A stretch of DNA of 64,000 nt, taken from Massilia agilis (GTDB lineage: Bacteria > Pseudomonadota > Gammaproteobacteria > Burkholderiales > Burkholderiaceae_D). The translations under genes and the position numbers were made by a program. Shown piece after piece: positions 52,822 through 63,304 of this stretch. Location of the stretch: NCBI RefSeq assembly GCF_024756255.1, contig NZ_JANUHB010000002.1:310001-374000 (forward strand), read 5' to 3'. The notes under the pieces are model-generated. The model was not told the DNA's origin. It ran no database searches and saw only the letters and a program-made list of their open reading frames with translations. The first letter of the stretch is position 1; every line of letters begins with the position of its first letter.

Positions 52822-52898
52822 GCGGCTGTAGCTCAGCTGGATAGAGTACTTGGCTACGAACCAAGGGGTCGTGGGTTCGATTCCTGCCAGCCGCACCA
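52822..52898 (+). tRNA. tRNA-Arg (anticodon ACG), copy 1
   Basis: 77 nt, full cloverleaf: acceptor GCGGCTG / CAGCCGC, D-loop AGCTGGATA, anticodon stem CTTGG / CCAAG with loop CTACGAA (ACG at positions 34-36), T-loop TTCGATT and encoded CCA. Reads CGN arginine codons once A34 is deaminated to inosine. Confidence 0.97.
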
Positions 52899-52906
52899 AC
52901 AATATC

Positions 52907-52938
52907 GGGACCAGGTTGCAAGACCTGGTCCCTTTTTT
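52907..52938 (+). terminator. Terminator of tRNA-Arg copy 1
   Basis: GGGACCAGGT / ACCTGGTCCC stem with loop TGCAAG and TTTTTT tail, 8 nt after the tRNA CCA. Confidence 0.93.
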
Positions 52939-52989
52939 GTTTGTAGCCCCGTGCCGGCAAGGTTCGTGGATTGCTGCAAACCATGCACT

Positions 52990-53017
52990 TTGCCATTTGC
53001 GGCAGTGCTGCTATAAT
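52990..53017 (+). promoter_or_regulatory. Promoter of tRNA-Arg copy 2
   Basis: TTGCCA, 16-bp spacer, TATAAT. The tRNA begins 11 nt after the -10. A copy of the same promoter precedes gene 3. Confidence 0.8.
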
Positions 53018-53028
53018 GCGTGCCTCGG

Positions 53029-53105
53029 GCGGCTGTAGCTCAGCTGGATAGAGTACTTGGCTACGAACCAAGGGGTCGTGGGTTCGATTCCTGCCAGCCG
53101 CACCA
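53029..53105 (+). tRNA. tRNA-Arg (anticodon ACG), copy 2
   Basis: Identical in sequence to copy 1 across all 77 nt, 207 bp downstream. Has its own promoter and terminator. Confidence 0.97.
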
Positions 53106-53113
53106 ACAATATC

Positions 53114-53145
53114 GGGACCAGGTTGCAAAACCTGGTCCCTTTTTT
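53114..53145 (+). terminator. Terminator of tRNA-Arg copy 2
   Basis: GGGACCAGGTT / AACCTGGTCCC stem (11 bp), loop GCAA, T6 tail. Differs from copy 1 by a single-base change that closes the loop tighter. Confidence 0.93.
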
Positions 53146-53196
53146 GTTTGTGGCCCCGTGCCGGTAGGGCCGCGCATAGCTGCACACCATGGCACT

Positions 53197-53224
53197 TTGC
53201 CATTTGCGCCAGTGCTGCTATAAT
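53197..53224 (+). promoter_or_regulatory. Promoter of tRNA-Arg copy 3
   Basis: TTGCCA, 16-bp spacer, TATAAT, same layout as the copy 2 promoter, 11 nt before the tRNA. Confidence 0.8.
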
Positions 53225-53235
53225 GCGTGCCTCGG

Positions 53236-53312
53236 GCGGCTGTAGCTCAGCTGGATAGAGTACTTGGCTACGAACCAAGGGGTCGTGGGTTCGATTCCTG
53301 CCAGCCGCACCA
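53236..53312 (+). tRNA. tRNA-Arg (anticodon ACG), copy 3
   Basis: Identical to copies 1 and 2, again 207 bp downstream. The following DNA diverges from the repeat: a different terminator ends this unit. Confidence 0.97.
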
Positions 53313-53320
53313 ACTATACA

Positions 53321-53356
53321 AAAAATGGCTCAGTGGAAACACTGGGCCATTTTTCT
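53321..53356 (+). terminator. Terminator of tRNA-Arg copy 3 (different sequence)
   Basis: 15-bp stem AAAAATGGCTCAGTG / CACTGGGCCATTTTT (one G-T pair) with loop GAAA and T-rich end. Unrelated in sequence to the terminators of copies 1 and 2, so the tandem repeat boundary falls between tRNA and terminator here. Confidence 0.88.
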
Positions 53357-53752
53357 TTTCTCCCCTCCCCCTCCGCACTGCTGAGTTAGCGAAAATTGCG
53401 CGACAAAGCCTGACGTTGCGTCAAAGCTTTCCCGGCGTTCAGAAAATCGCCCTCGAGAGTGTCCGTACCGCACCGGAATCGCTCTTCTCTTCGTGTAGGA
53501 CCGGGCCGACATTCTTTCGGCAACACCGCCGGAATTTTCCCTCCTTCAAGCCGAAAAACGCGCTTCTCCTATGAAGGCCGGGTTCGCTTGCTGGCCTGCC
53601 GGAAATCATTTGATTAGCGGAAGTTTTCCGCGAAGAAGCGCTCTTATCCGTGCGCGTATGGCGATTTTGGACACGGCTGCGCTACGATGAAGTCCCCCGA
53701 TTCTTGAACAACCAAGCTGCAGGACGCGGCTGTTTTTCTGAGAGGTTTAGAC
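53357..53752. other. Gene-free stretch upstream of the PEP-CTERM gene
   Basis: About 400 bp with no credible gene. Two small inverted repeats stand out: TGACGTTGCGTCA (53411-53423) and GCGGAAGTTTTCCGC (53617-53631). Either could be an operator or leader hairpin for the downstream gene. No convincing -35/-10 or -24/-12 pair was found. Confidence 0.5.
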
Positions 53753-54346
53753 ATGAAAAAGACTTTGCTTGCTGCAATCGTGCTGGCTACCTTTGGTACC
53801 GCTGCCATGGCACAAACCACCACCGGCTCGAGCGTCATCGGTCTGTCGCCGCAGACCCTGACCTTCACGGACAACGCCGGCTTCTTTGGTGACGTGCTCG
53901 GTGCGAACAACCAGGGCGCCACCTTTGCGGACAAATTCACCTTCTCGGTGTCCGGCACTACCCCGATGAGCCTGGACGCCATCATCTCGTCGATCAGCCA
54001 CACCGCCAGCACGGGCCTGGACATCACCGGCCTGGCCCTGTACGGCACCAGCAGCTCGGACACCGGCACCGGTACCGGTTCCGGCACCGGCAGCCTGATC
54101 GCCAGCGGCGTGATGAAGTCGAGCGGCTCGGCTGACGTGTGGACCCTGTCGGCCAACAACCTGATGGCTGGTAACTACTACATCCAGGTGAGCGGCAACA
54201 TGGTCGGCACCACCGGCGCATCGTTCGGTGGCGCGGCCCAGATGATGGCTGCCCCGGTTCCGGAGCCTGAAACCTACGGCATGATGCTCGGCGGCCTGGG
54301 CGTGCTCGGCTTCCTGGCTCGCCGCCGCAAAGCAAAACAGGCCTGA
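53753..54346 (+). CDS. FxDxF-family PEP-CTERM sorted exoprotein
   Basis: 197 residues. Signal peptide 1-20 (TLLAAIVLATFGTAAMAQ). Ser/Thr/Gly-rich body with FADKFTFSVSG (FxDxF motif) and a Thr-Gly run (TGTGTGSGTGS). C-terminus is a textbook PEP-CTERM tripartite signal: VPEPETYGMMLGGLG, hydrophobic LGFLA and RRRKAKQA. Known: exosortase (EpsH/XrtA type) recognises PEP and anchors or releases the protein during exopolysaccharide export. No exosortase gene is in the window. Followed by a strong shared terminator hairpin. Confidence 0.93.
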   Translation: MKKTLLAAIVLATFGTAAMAQTTTGSSVIGLSPQTLTFTDNAGFFGDVLGANNQGATFADKFTFSVSGTTPMSLDAIISSISHTASTGLDITGLALYGTSSSDTGTGTGSGTGSLIASGVMKSSGSADVWTLSANNLMAGNYYIQVSGNMVGTTGASFGGAAQMMAAPVPEPETYGMMLGGLGVLGFLARRRKAKQA

Positions 54347-54378
54347 TGCCTGGCCTCTCCTCGCATCGTCCTTGATGC

Positions 54379-54408
54379 AAACGGAAGCCGCAAGGCTTCC
54401 GTTTTTTT
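54379..54408. terminator. Terminator between PEP-CTERM gene and convergent hybrid kinase
   Basis: 11-bp stem AAACGGAAGCC / GGCTTCCGTTT, loop GCAA, followed by T7 on the plus strand; the preceding A run gives a shorter T tract on the minus strand, so it may act both ways. Confidence 0.9.
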
Positions 54409-54411
54409 CGC

Positions 54412-56307
54412 CTACCGGCGACGCTTGTCGATGATGGTGCGGTTGCCGAGGATTTCTTCGATCTGCTCGAAGCGCACCGGCTTGACCATGTGATGGTCGA
54501 ACCCGGCCTCGAACGCCAGCTGGCGGTCCTTTTCCTGGCCCCAGCCGGTCACTGCGATCAGCACGGTCATCGGCCCGCACGGCAGGTTGCGCACCGCGCG
54601 CGCCAGGTCGTAGCCGGACATCTGCGGCAGCCCGATGTCCAGGAACGCATAGTCCGGGCAGAAGCGCGCGGCCGCCGTCAGCGCGTCCGGTCCGTTATGG
54701 GTGATCACCACGCTGTGCCCCATTGCCGAAAGCAGCGCCCCGATGCTGTTCACAAAATCGACGTTGTCGTCGGCCAGCAGGATGCGATAGGTCTCGGCAC
54801 TGATGAACGCGGCCGGCGTCGGCTTGGTCGGCGGCTCCGGATCCACCACGATCGGCAAGCGCACCGTGAAGCGGCTGCCGCGCCCCAGTCCGTCGCTCGC
54901 CGCCGTGATCGTCCCGCCGTGCAGCTCGACCAGCCGGCGCGCCAGCGACAGGCCCACGCCCAGGCCGGCGTTGCTGCGCTCGAGGGTGGAATCGACCTGC
55001 ACGAACATCTCGAACACCGAGTCCAGCATCTCGGGCGCGATGCCGATGCCGGTATCGCTCACTTCCAGCACCAGCGTCTTGTCGTCGACCCGCGCCGACA
55101 GCGACACACGGCCGCCGCGGTTGGTGTACTTGGCCGCGTTGTTGAGCAGGTTGGACAGGATCTGCGCCAGCCGCGTGGCGTCGCCGTGCAGGAACACCGG
55201 GCGGTCGGGCAGGTCGATCACCAGCTCGTGGCCGTGCAGCTCGATGTACGAGCGCACCACTTCCAGCGCGTCGTTCACCACGGCCTTGAGCTCCACGCGC
55301 CCCATCTTGATCGCCAGCTTGCCGGTGTTGATGCGCGAGACGTCCAGCAGGTCATCCACCAGCCGCACCATCTGGCGCAGCTGGCGCTCCATGATGTCGG
55401 TGGCGCGCTGGGTCGCCTGGGCGTCGCCGCTGCGAATGCGCAGGATATCCAGGCCGGTGCGGATCGGCGCCAGCGGATTCCTCAGTTCGTGCGCCAGCGT
55501 GGCGAGGAACTCGTCCTTGCGCTTGTCGGCGATGCGCAGCGCTTCCTCGGCGCGCTCGCGCACGTGCATCTCGTGTTCGAGGGTGCGGTTGGCCTGCTGC
55601 AGCGCGTCCGAACGGCGCCCGATCTCGGCCAGCATGTCGTTGAAGGCGTCCACCAGCACGCCGATCTCGCCGCCTTGGTGGTCAGGCACGCGCAAGGAAA
55701 AGTCGCGCCGCTGCATCACCTCGCGCGCGACATGGGTCACCGTCTGCAGCGGTTGCGTGATCCCGGCCTGCAGCTTGCGCGCCACCAGCGCCGCCACCCC
55801 CAGCGCCGCCAGCATCACCGCCGCCAGGATGCCGCCGTAACTGAAGATCCGGTCCACCAGCCCGTAGCGCGAGCGCAGGTACACCGTGCCCAGCTGCTCG
55901 CCGTTTTCGACCACCGGGTGGAACACGACCAGTTCGCCGCGCTCGATCCGGTAGCCCGGCGCACCGGGGCGCGCCGGCACCGGATGGTCGCCCGGCTGCG
56001 GCGTGTAGGACGCGAACAGCGCGCCGCTGGCGGTGTACACGGCCGCGACCAGGATTTGCGGCCGCACCCGCAGCACGGCCAGGTTCTGCTGCGCGGTCTT
56101 GGCGTCGTTGAACGCGAGCGCCGGGGCGGTCACGCGCGCCATGATGTCGGCCTGCGTGTTCAGGTCATCCACCCAGTAGCGCTGGAAGGTGCGCACGTCG
56201 AACAGCAACATGGCCGCCGACGTCACCAGCAGCGCCGCCAGCGTGGTCGACACGGCCATCAGCATCAGCTTGCCGCGCACGGTGCCGGTATCGAACAGCC
56301 TGCTCAT
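54412..56307 (-). CDS. Hybrid sensor histidine kinase (CHASE8-like sensor, HAMP, HK, REC)
   Basis: 631 residues from ATG 56307. Two membrane helices (about 16-36 and 155-178) around a periplasmic CHASE8-like region (NTQADIMARVTAPALAFND), HAMP, HisKA (LAHELRNPLAP, H273), HATPase (NLLNNAAKYT, DTGIGIAPE, GLGVGLSLARRL) and a C-terminal receiver (ADDNVDF, phospho-D557 in FLDIGLPQ, K in VKP). ATGA overlap with the YfiR gene's stop makes this the third gene of a TonB receptor/YfiR/kinase operon. Such trios resemble the YfiR-linked c-di-GMP control of envelope stress, though no GGDEF domain is in this protein. Confidence 0.94.
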   Translation of the reverse strand: MSRLFDTGTVRGKLMLMAVSTTLAALLVTSAAMLLFDVRTFQRYWVDDLNTQADIMARVTAPALAFNDAKTAQQNLAVLRVRPQILVAAVYTASGALFASYTPQPGDHPVPARPGAPGYRIERGELVVFHPVVENGEQLGTVYLRSRYGLVDRIFSYGGILAAVMLAALGVAALVARKLQAGITQPLQTVTHVAREVMQRRDFSLRVPDHQGGEIGVLVDAFNDMLAEIGRRSDALQQANRTLEHEMHVRERAEEALRIADKRKDEFLATLAHELRNPLAPIRTGLDILRIRSGDAQATQRATDIMERQLRQMVRLVDDLLDVSRINTGKLAIKMGRVELKAVVNDALEVVRSYIELHGHELVIDLPDRPVFLHGDATRLAQILSNLLNNAAKYTNRGGRVSLSARVDDKTLVLEVSDTGIGIAPEMLDSVFEMFVQVDSTLERSNAGLGVGLSLARRLVELHGGTITAASDGLGRGSRFTVRLPIVVDPEPPTKPTPAAFISAETYRILLADDNVDFVNSIGALLSAMGHSVVITHNGPDALTAAARFCPDYAFLDIGLPQMSGYDLARAVRNLPCGPMTVLIAVTGWGQEKDRQLAFEAGFDHHMVKPVRFEQIEEILGNRTIIDKRRR

Positions 56308-56909
56308 GGCGCCCCCTTCTGAACGTGGTTGGCCACCGTGAGCAGGCGCGAACTGAGCTTGACGCCGTTGCTGTCGGCAGCCTCGAGCGAGACGTCGAAG
56401 CGGACGTGCTCGTCCACGATCCGGAAGTTGATGACGCTGCCCTGCTGCAGGCCGGTATCGCACTCGGTGACCACCAGCAGCGCGCGCACGGCGCGGATCA
56501 CGCGCCCGGCCCGCGCGCAGTCGCTGCCGGCCACGAACAGCAGGTGCGCCAGGCCAGGTTCCGTCTCGCGCTGGGCGCGCACGACGATCGGCCGGCTGTT
56601 CACGCTGCGTCCGGCCGTCAGCGCGGCCAGCTCGGCCACCATCTCGTCGGAACCGGACACCAGGATCGTGATGGGGCTGGCCGGGTCGGCGAACGCATTG
56701 GCGGGAAATTCGGTATAGCCGAGGAACTTGTACATGAAGGCCGCCTTGACGCGCCGTTCCAGGCTCGGCCCCGACGCCGCCGCTTCGGCCTGCGCGTGTT
56801 GGGCGCCGCACGCGAGCACGGCAAACACCGCCGCGCACCACGCCAGTCCCAGTTGCGCGAGGCGCTGGCGCCAGGGGCGCGCTGCGGCCGGAAGGAGCAA
56901 TGTTCGCAT
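56304..56909 (-). CDS. YfiR-family periplasmic protein
   Basis: 201 residues. Signal peptide of about 42 residues (ends AQAEA), then VKAAFMYKFLGYTEFP, the YfiR/DUF4154 opening, and SVINFRIVDEHVRFDV...LEAADSNGVKLSSRLL near the end. In Pseudomonas, YfiR represses the diguanylate cyclase YfiN from the periplasm. Here it is sandwiched between a TonB receptor (10-nt gap) and a hybrid kinase (4-nt overlap), so the kinase sensor is its likely partner (inference). Confidence 0.88.
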   Translation of the reverse strand: MRTLLLPAAARPWRQRLAQLGLAWCAAVFAVLACGAQHAQAEAAASGPSLERRVKAAFMYKFLGYTEFPANAFADPASPITILVSGSDEMVAELAALTAGRSVNSRPIVVRAQRETEPGLAHLLFVAGSDCARAGRVIRAVRALLVVTECDTGLQQGSVINFRIVDEHVRFDVSLEAADSNGVKLSSRLLTVANHVQKGAP

Positions 56910-56919
56910 GGGTCTCCTT

Positions 56920-58827
56920 CTAGAACCGCACGGCGGCGGTGAGCATCACGGAGCGCGCGAATACCTGCCGCGTGCGCGCATCGCCGAATTCGGCGTGGGT
57001 CGAATGTAGCAGGTTGCGCCCCACCAGCGCCAGCTCGACGCGGCCGCTGGCCGGCCACGCCAGGCGGGCATCCAGCTCGGTGTAGGCCGGCACCACCGGG
57101 TTGGGCAGCTGTCCCACGTGGCGCAAGCTCAGGTCGGCGCGCAGGTTCCCCGGCAGGTCGTGCGAGCTTTTCACCGACCAGTAGCTGTGCGGGTCATTGC
57201 TCGCCAGCGAAGTCTGGCGCGCCAGGTCGCTGCTGCCGGGCTTCAGGCTGAACTCGACGTCTTGCACCACGCCGCCGGCGCTGAGCCGCCAGCTCGGCAG
57301 CGGCTGCCATGCGCCCCACAGCTCGATGCCGCGCACGCGGCCCTTGCCCAGGTTCTGGAACAGCGCGCCCTGCCCCGTGCCCGGCTCGAGCGTGCGCAGG
57401 CCGTCGTAATGACTGGCGAACGCGGTTGCGGACCACGACAGCTTGCTGTCAAACTGGGCGCGGTAGCCCAGCTCCAGCACCCGCGCGCTCTCGGAATCGA
57501 AGTCCGGCCCGCCGGCCACCGCCCACGGCGGCCCGGACGTGCGGCCCGGCGCCAGCTGCATCACGTCGCGGTCGATGCGCGCCGGCGCCCGCACCGCGCG
57601 CGAGGCGCCGGCCCACAGCATGCTGGCCGGGGTCGCGTTCCAGGCCAGCCGCAGGCTGGGCATGGTCTCGCTCCCGCTGTAAACATTGTGTTCGAGCTTG
57701 ACGCCCACGGTCGCGCGCAAGGCTGTCGTGATCGCGACCTCGTCCTGCACGAACAGGTTCGACCACTGCAAATGGCGCTCGGCCGGTATGAAGATGAGCT
57801 GCGGCCCGTTGGTCATCCGGTCCAGGCTGTAGCGGTAGCCGCCGCCCCAGGCCAGGTGGTGGCGCTGGCCGATCGGCAGCGCGTGCTGGACCTCCAGGTC
57901 GAAGGTGGACAGGCGCTGGGCCGCGGCCGGCTGGTCGCGCCGGGTCTGGTCGATGTAGGCCTGCACCTTCAGTTCACCGCCGCGGTCGAGCTGGCGCGTC
58001 ACGCGCCCCAGCAGGTTGGCGCCGGCGGTAACGATGTCGCCCGCGCGCGCCTGCCCGAAGCGGCCGTCATAGACGTCGCCGCTGACCGTCACGGTTCGCC
58101 CCTGGCCCTCGCTATCGATGCGAAACCCGGCCTGCGACCGGCGCCACCCGACCTGCGCATGGCCCCTTGCCGGGTCCATCGCGTCTTCGTCGTAGGTGAC
58201 CTTGGCATACGCGCGGTACCAGCTGCCCTCGCCCAACTGCCCGCCGTAGCGCACCGCGCCGCCACGCTGGTAGGTGCCGGCACCGGCATTGAGCAGGCCA
58301 CCCTGCGTATCCCTGGCGGACTTGGTGATGATATTGATGACGCCATTGACGGCATTGGCGCCCCACACGGTGCCGCCCGGGCCGCTGATCACCTCGATGC
58401 GCTCGACGTCCGACAGCGTGACGTCCTGGCTTTCCCAGAACACGCCGGAAAACAGCGGCGAATACACGCTGCGCCCGTCGATCAGCACCAGCATCTTGTT
58501 CGACAGCGTGGTCGAGAAGCCGCGCGCGCTGATCGCGTAGCCGCTGGCGTCGCGCCGCGCCACCTGCAGGTTCGGCGCCAGCCGCAGCGCCTCGGGCAGC
58601 GCGGCGGCGCCCGAACGCGCGATGTCGCTGCCGGTGATGACATACACCGAGGCCGGCGCATTGGCCAGCCTGGTCTCCTGGCGCGACACCGAGGTCACGA
58701 CGACGTTGGACAGCTGTTCGAGCGTGTAGTCCGCCAGCGCCTCATCCTGGTCGGACGCGTGCGCGGCCATCGCCTGCAAGGCGATGAGCCCGGCGCCCAC
58801 GTAGATCGTCAGGAAACTTTTTCGCAT
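56920..58827 (-). CDS. TonB-dependent outer-membrane receptor
   Basis: 635 residues from ATG 58827. Signal peptide MRKSFLTIYVGAGLIALQA... ending AAHAS. Plug with TLEQLSNVVVTSVSRQ (TonB box-like start), ALRLAPNLQVARRD, ISARGF and GPGGTVWGANAVNGVINI; barrel ends AAVRF with terminal Phe. Resembles the YfiR/GGDEF-associated TonB receptor group. No good SD at this start; an upstream in-frame ATG near 58973 has a strong AGGAG but would put about 48 residues before the signal peptide. First gene of the YfiR/hybrid kinase operon. Confidence 0.9.
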   Translation of the reverse strand: MRKSFLTIYVGAGLIALQAMAAHASDQDEALADYTLEQLSNVVVTSVSRQETRLANAPASVYVITGSDIARSGAAALPEALRLAPNLQVARRDASGYAISARGFSTTLSNKMLVLIDGRSVYSPLFSGVFWESQDVTLSDVERIEVISGPGGTVWGANAVNGVINIITKSARDTQGGLLNAGAGTYQRGGAVRYGGQLGEGSWYRAYAKVTYDEDAMDPARGHAQVGWRRSQAGFRIDSEGQGRTVTVSGDVYDGRFGQARAGDIVTAGANLLGRVTRQLDRGGELKVQAYIDQTRRDQPAAAQRLSTFDLEVQHALPIGQRHHLAWGGGYRYSLDRMTNGPQLIFIPAERHLQWSNLFVQDEVAITTALRATVGVKLEHNVYSGSETMPSLRLAWNATPASMLWAGASRAVRAPARIDRDVMQLAPGRTSGPPWAVAGGPDFDSESARVLELGYRAQFDSKLSWSATAFASHYDGLRTLEPGTGQGALFQNLGKGRVRGIELWGAWQPLPSWRLSAGGVVQDVEFSLKPGSSDLARQTSLASNDPHSYWSVKSSHDLPGNLRADLSLRHVGQLPNPVVPAYTELDARLAWPASGRVELALVGRNLLHSTHAEFGDARTRQVFARSVMLTAAVRF

Positions 58828-58901
58828 ATTTTGCAATCGTAGAACATTTTCTCTGATGCACCAAGCGGAGCACGATTGCACGGCCTTGCGCGCCATATTC
58901 G

Positions 58902-58957
58902 GCTGCATGATGGCAACCATTACCAATATAAATTGGAAACCTTTGCCGCAATGCAGC
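58902..58957. other. Nested inverted repeat, possible structured RNA or operator
   Basis: Symmetric element of three nested stems: GCTGCAT / ATGCAGC (outer), GGCAA / TTGCC (middle) and CCAAT / ATTGG (inner, loop ATAA or TTAT), with small internal loops between. It lies in the 303-bp divergent gap between the TonB receptor and the response regulator, in a stretch otherwise without genes. Followed on the plus strand by the orphan terminator at 59003-59033. Confidence 0.6.
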
Positions 58958-59002
58958 ATCATCCTTCCTGTCTCCTCTATCTCCTTCAAGGGAAATAGAT
59001 TC

Positions 59003-59033
59003 AGCCCGCAGCGCAAGCCGCGGGCTTTTTTTT
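59003..59033 (+). terminator. Orphan intrinsic terminator
   Basis: AGCCCGC / GCGGGCT stem (7 bp, 10-nt loop) followed by T8. It lies on the plus strand with no protein gene before it; the nearest upstream genes are on the minus strand. It would end a small RNA starting in the 58830-58900 region, or attenuate the response regulator leader. Confidence 0.75.
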
Positions 59034-59130
59034 GTCCTGATTCCAGGGCACGCACAAAAGACGGGCCCCGTGCTGGGTTCCGGGTCTTTGGTGTAGGATT
59101 GGCCTCCCTTTACGTTCCCATAACAGAAAC

Positions 59131-59964
59131 ATGGCCACATCCGGCGCTACCGCCCGCTCCGTCACCGATTACGACTGGTCGTCCACCCGCCTGGGCAGTC
59201 CCGACGCCTGGCCGCTGCCGCTGCGCGTGGCTGCCGACCTGCTGTTCAACTCGCCCCTGCCGGCACTGCTGGCCTGGGGCCGCGAGCCCGTGGTGGTGTT
59301 CAACGAAGCCTACGGCGCGCTGGCCGGCCCCGGCTACGGGCGAGCGCCGGGCGGCAACGTGCCGCCGGTGATGCCGCCGCCGCTGGCCGTCGCGCGCGAG
59401 GCAATGGAGCGCGCGCTGCGCGGCGAGCCCGCGGTGCAGCCGCGCGCCGCTTTGGTGTTCGTGCGCGCCGGCGGCCGTGCCGAGGAAACCCGCGACCTCT
59501 ACCTGACCCCGCTGCGCGACGCCGGCGGCGGCATCGGCGGCGTGCTGTGTACCCTGGCACCAGCCAGCAGCCAGCCAGCCGAACAGGAGAGCGTCGGCGC
59601 CCTGCGCGTGCTGGTCGTCGAGGACAACCTGGACTCGCAATACCTGGTGTGCGAGATGCTGCGCGCCTTCGGCTACGAGGCCGAGGGCGTCGGCCACCCG
59701 AACGATGCCCTGGCGCGTCTTGCAGCCGGGCATTACGACGTGCTGTTCTCCGACGTCAGCCTGCCCGGCATGTCCGGCGTCGAGCTGGCGCGCGAGGCGC
59801 TTGCCGGCCAGCCCGGCATCCAGGTCATCTTTGCCTCCGGCTACGGCGACACCCTGCTGCGCCACCTCGACTTTCCCTACCTGTCGCTGCAAAAACCCTA
59901 CGAGATCGACCAGTTGCAAGGCGCGCTGGCGCAGGTCGAACGGGTGCGCCGCACCCCGCGCTAG
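59131..59964 (+). CDS. Response regulator with N-terminal PAS-like domain
   Basis: 277 residues. N-terminal half (DYDWSSTRLGSPDAWPLPLR, then LLAWGREPVVVFNEAYGAL) is the N-terminal PAS-like segment usually found in large hybrid kinases; the C-terminal half is a receiver with VVEDN, FSDVSLPGM (phospho-Asp) and QKPY. The kinase core expected between these parts is missing, so this looks like a hybrid kinase reduced to its ends. Probable partner of the adjacent hybrid kinase. Stand-alone; no DNA-binding domain. Confidence 0.85.
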   Translation: MATSGATARSVTDYDWSSTRLGSPDAWPLPLRVAADLLFNSPLPALLAWGREPVVVFNEAYGALAGPGYGRAPGGNVPPVMPPPLAVAREAMERALRGEPAVQPRAALVFVRAGGRAEETRDLYLTPLRDAGGGIGGVLCTLAPASSQPAEQESVGALRVLVVEDNLDSQYLVCEMLRAFGYEAEGVGHPNDALARLAAGHYDVLFSDVSLPGMSGVELAREALAGQPGIQVIFASGYGDTLLRHLDFPYLSLQKPYEIDQLQGALAQVERVRRTPR

Positions 59965-60159
59965 CCGGTCAACCGTGTGGGGGGCCAGCGGCGTGCTGGG
60001 CTAGAATCGGCCAATGCGCCGGCCGCGCCATCCCTGCTGGAGGGCCGCGGCGCCCACCGAGAACAGCACGATGCCCGCAAAACAGATCACTGGCGCCGTT
60101 GCGCGCCCCCCTCCCCCACCGTCGCTTGCCACCGCGCGTGCGTGCACGGAGGCGCGCGG

Positions 60160-63174
<3,015 letters not shown>

Positions 63175-63304
63175 CGCGGTCATTCATGTTCCTACCCCCG
63201 CACGCGGCGCTGTCCTACAAGAAATTCACCCCCGTTTGCTAGACTAACGCAGATGGGTAAGACGGGGTTCAACCTGGAACTCGAACCCCTGGAAGAGAAA
63301 TCGC

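Noticed and set aside
52775..53278. Frame across the tRNA genes on the minus strand encoding repeated RNRTHDPLVRSQVLYP
   Set aside because: Translation of antisense tRNA-Arg sequence, a well-known false annotation; repeats follow the 207-bp tRNA unit.
58828..58985. Longer start for the TonB receptor, with a good SD near 58985
   Set aside because: It would place about 48 unrelated residues before a complete signal peptide; the ATG at 58827 gives a standard receptor.
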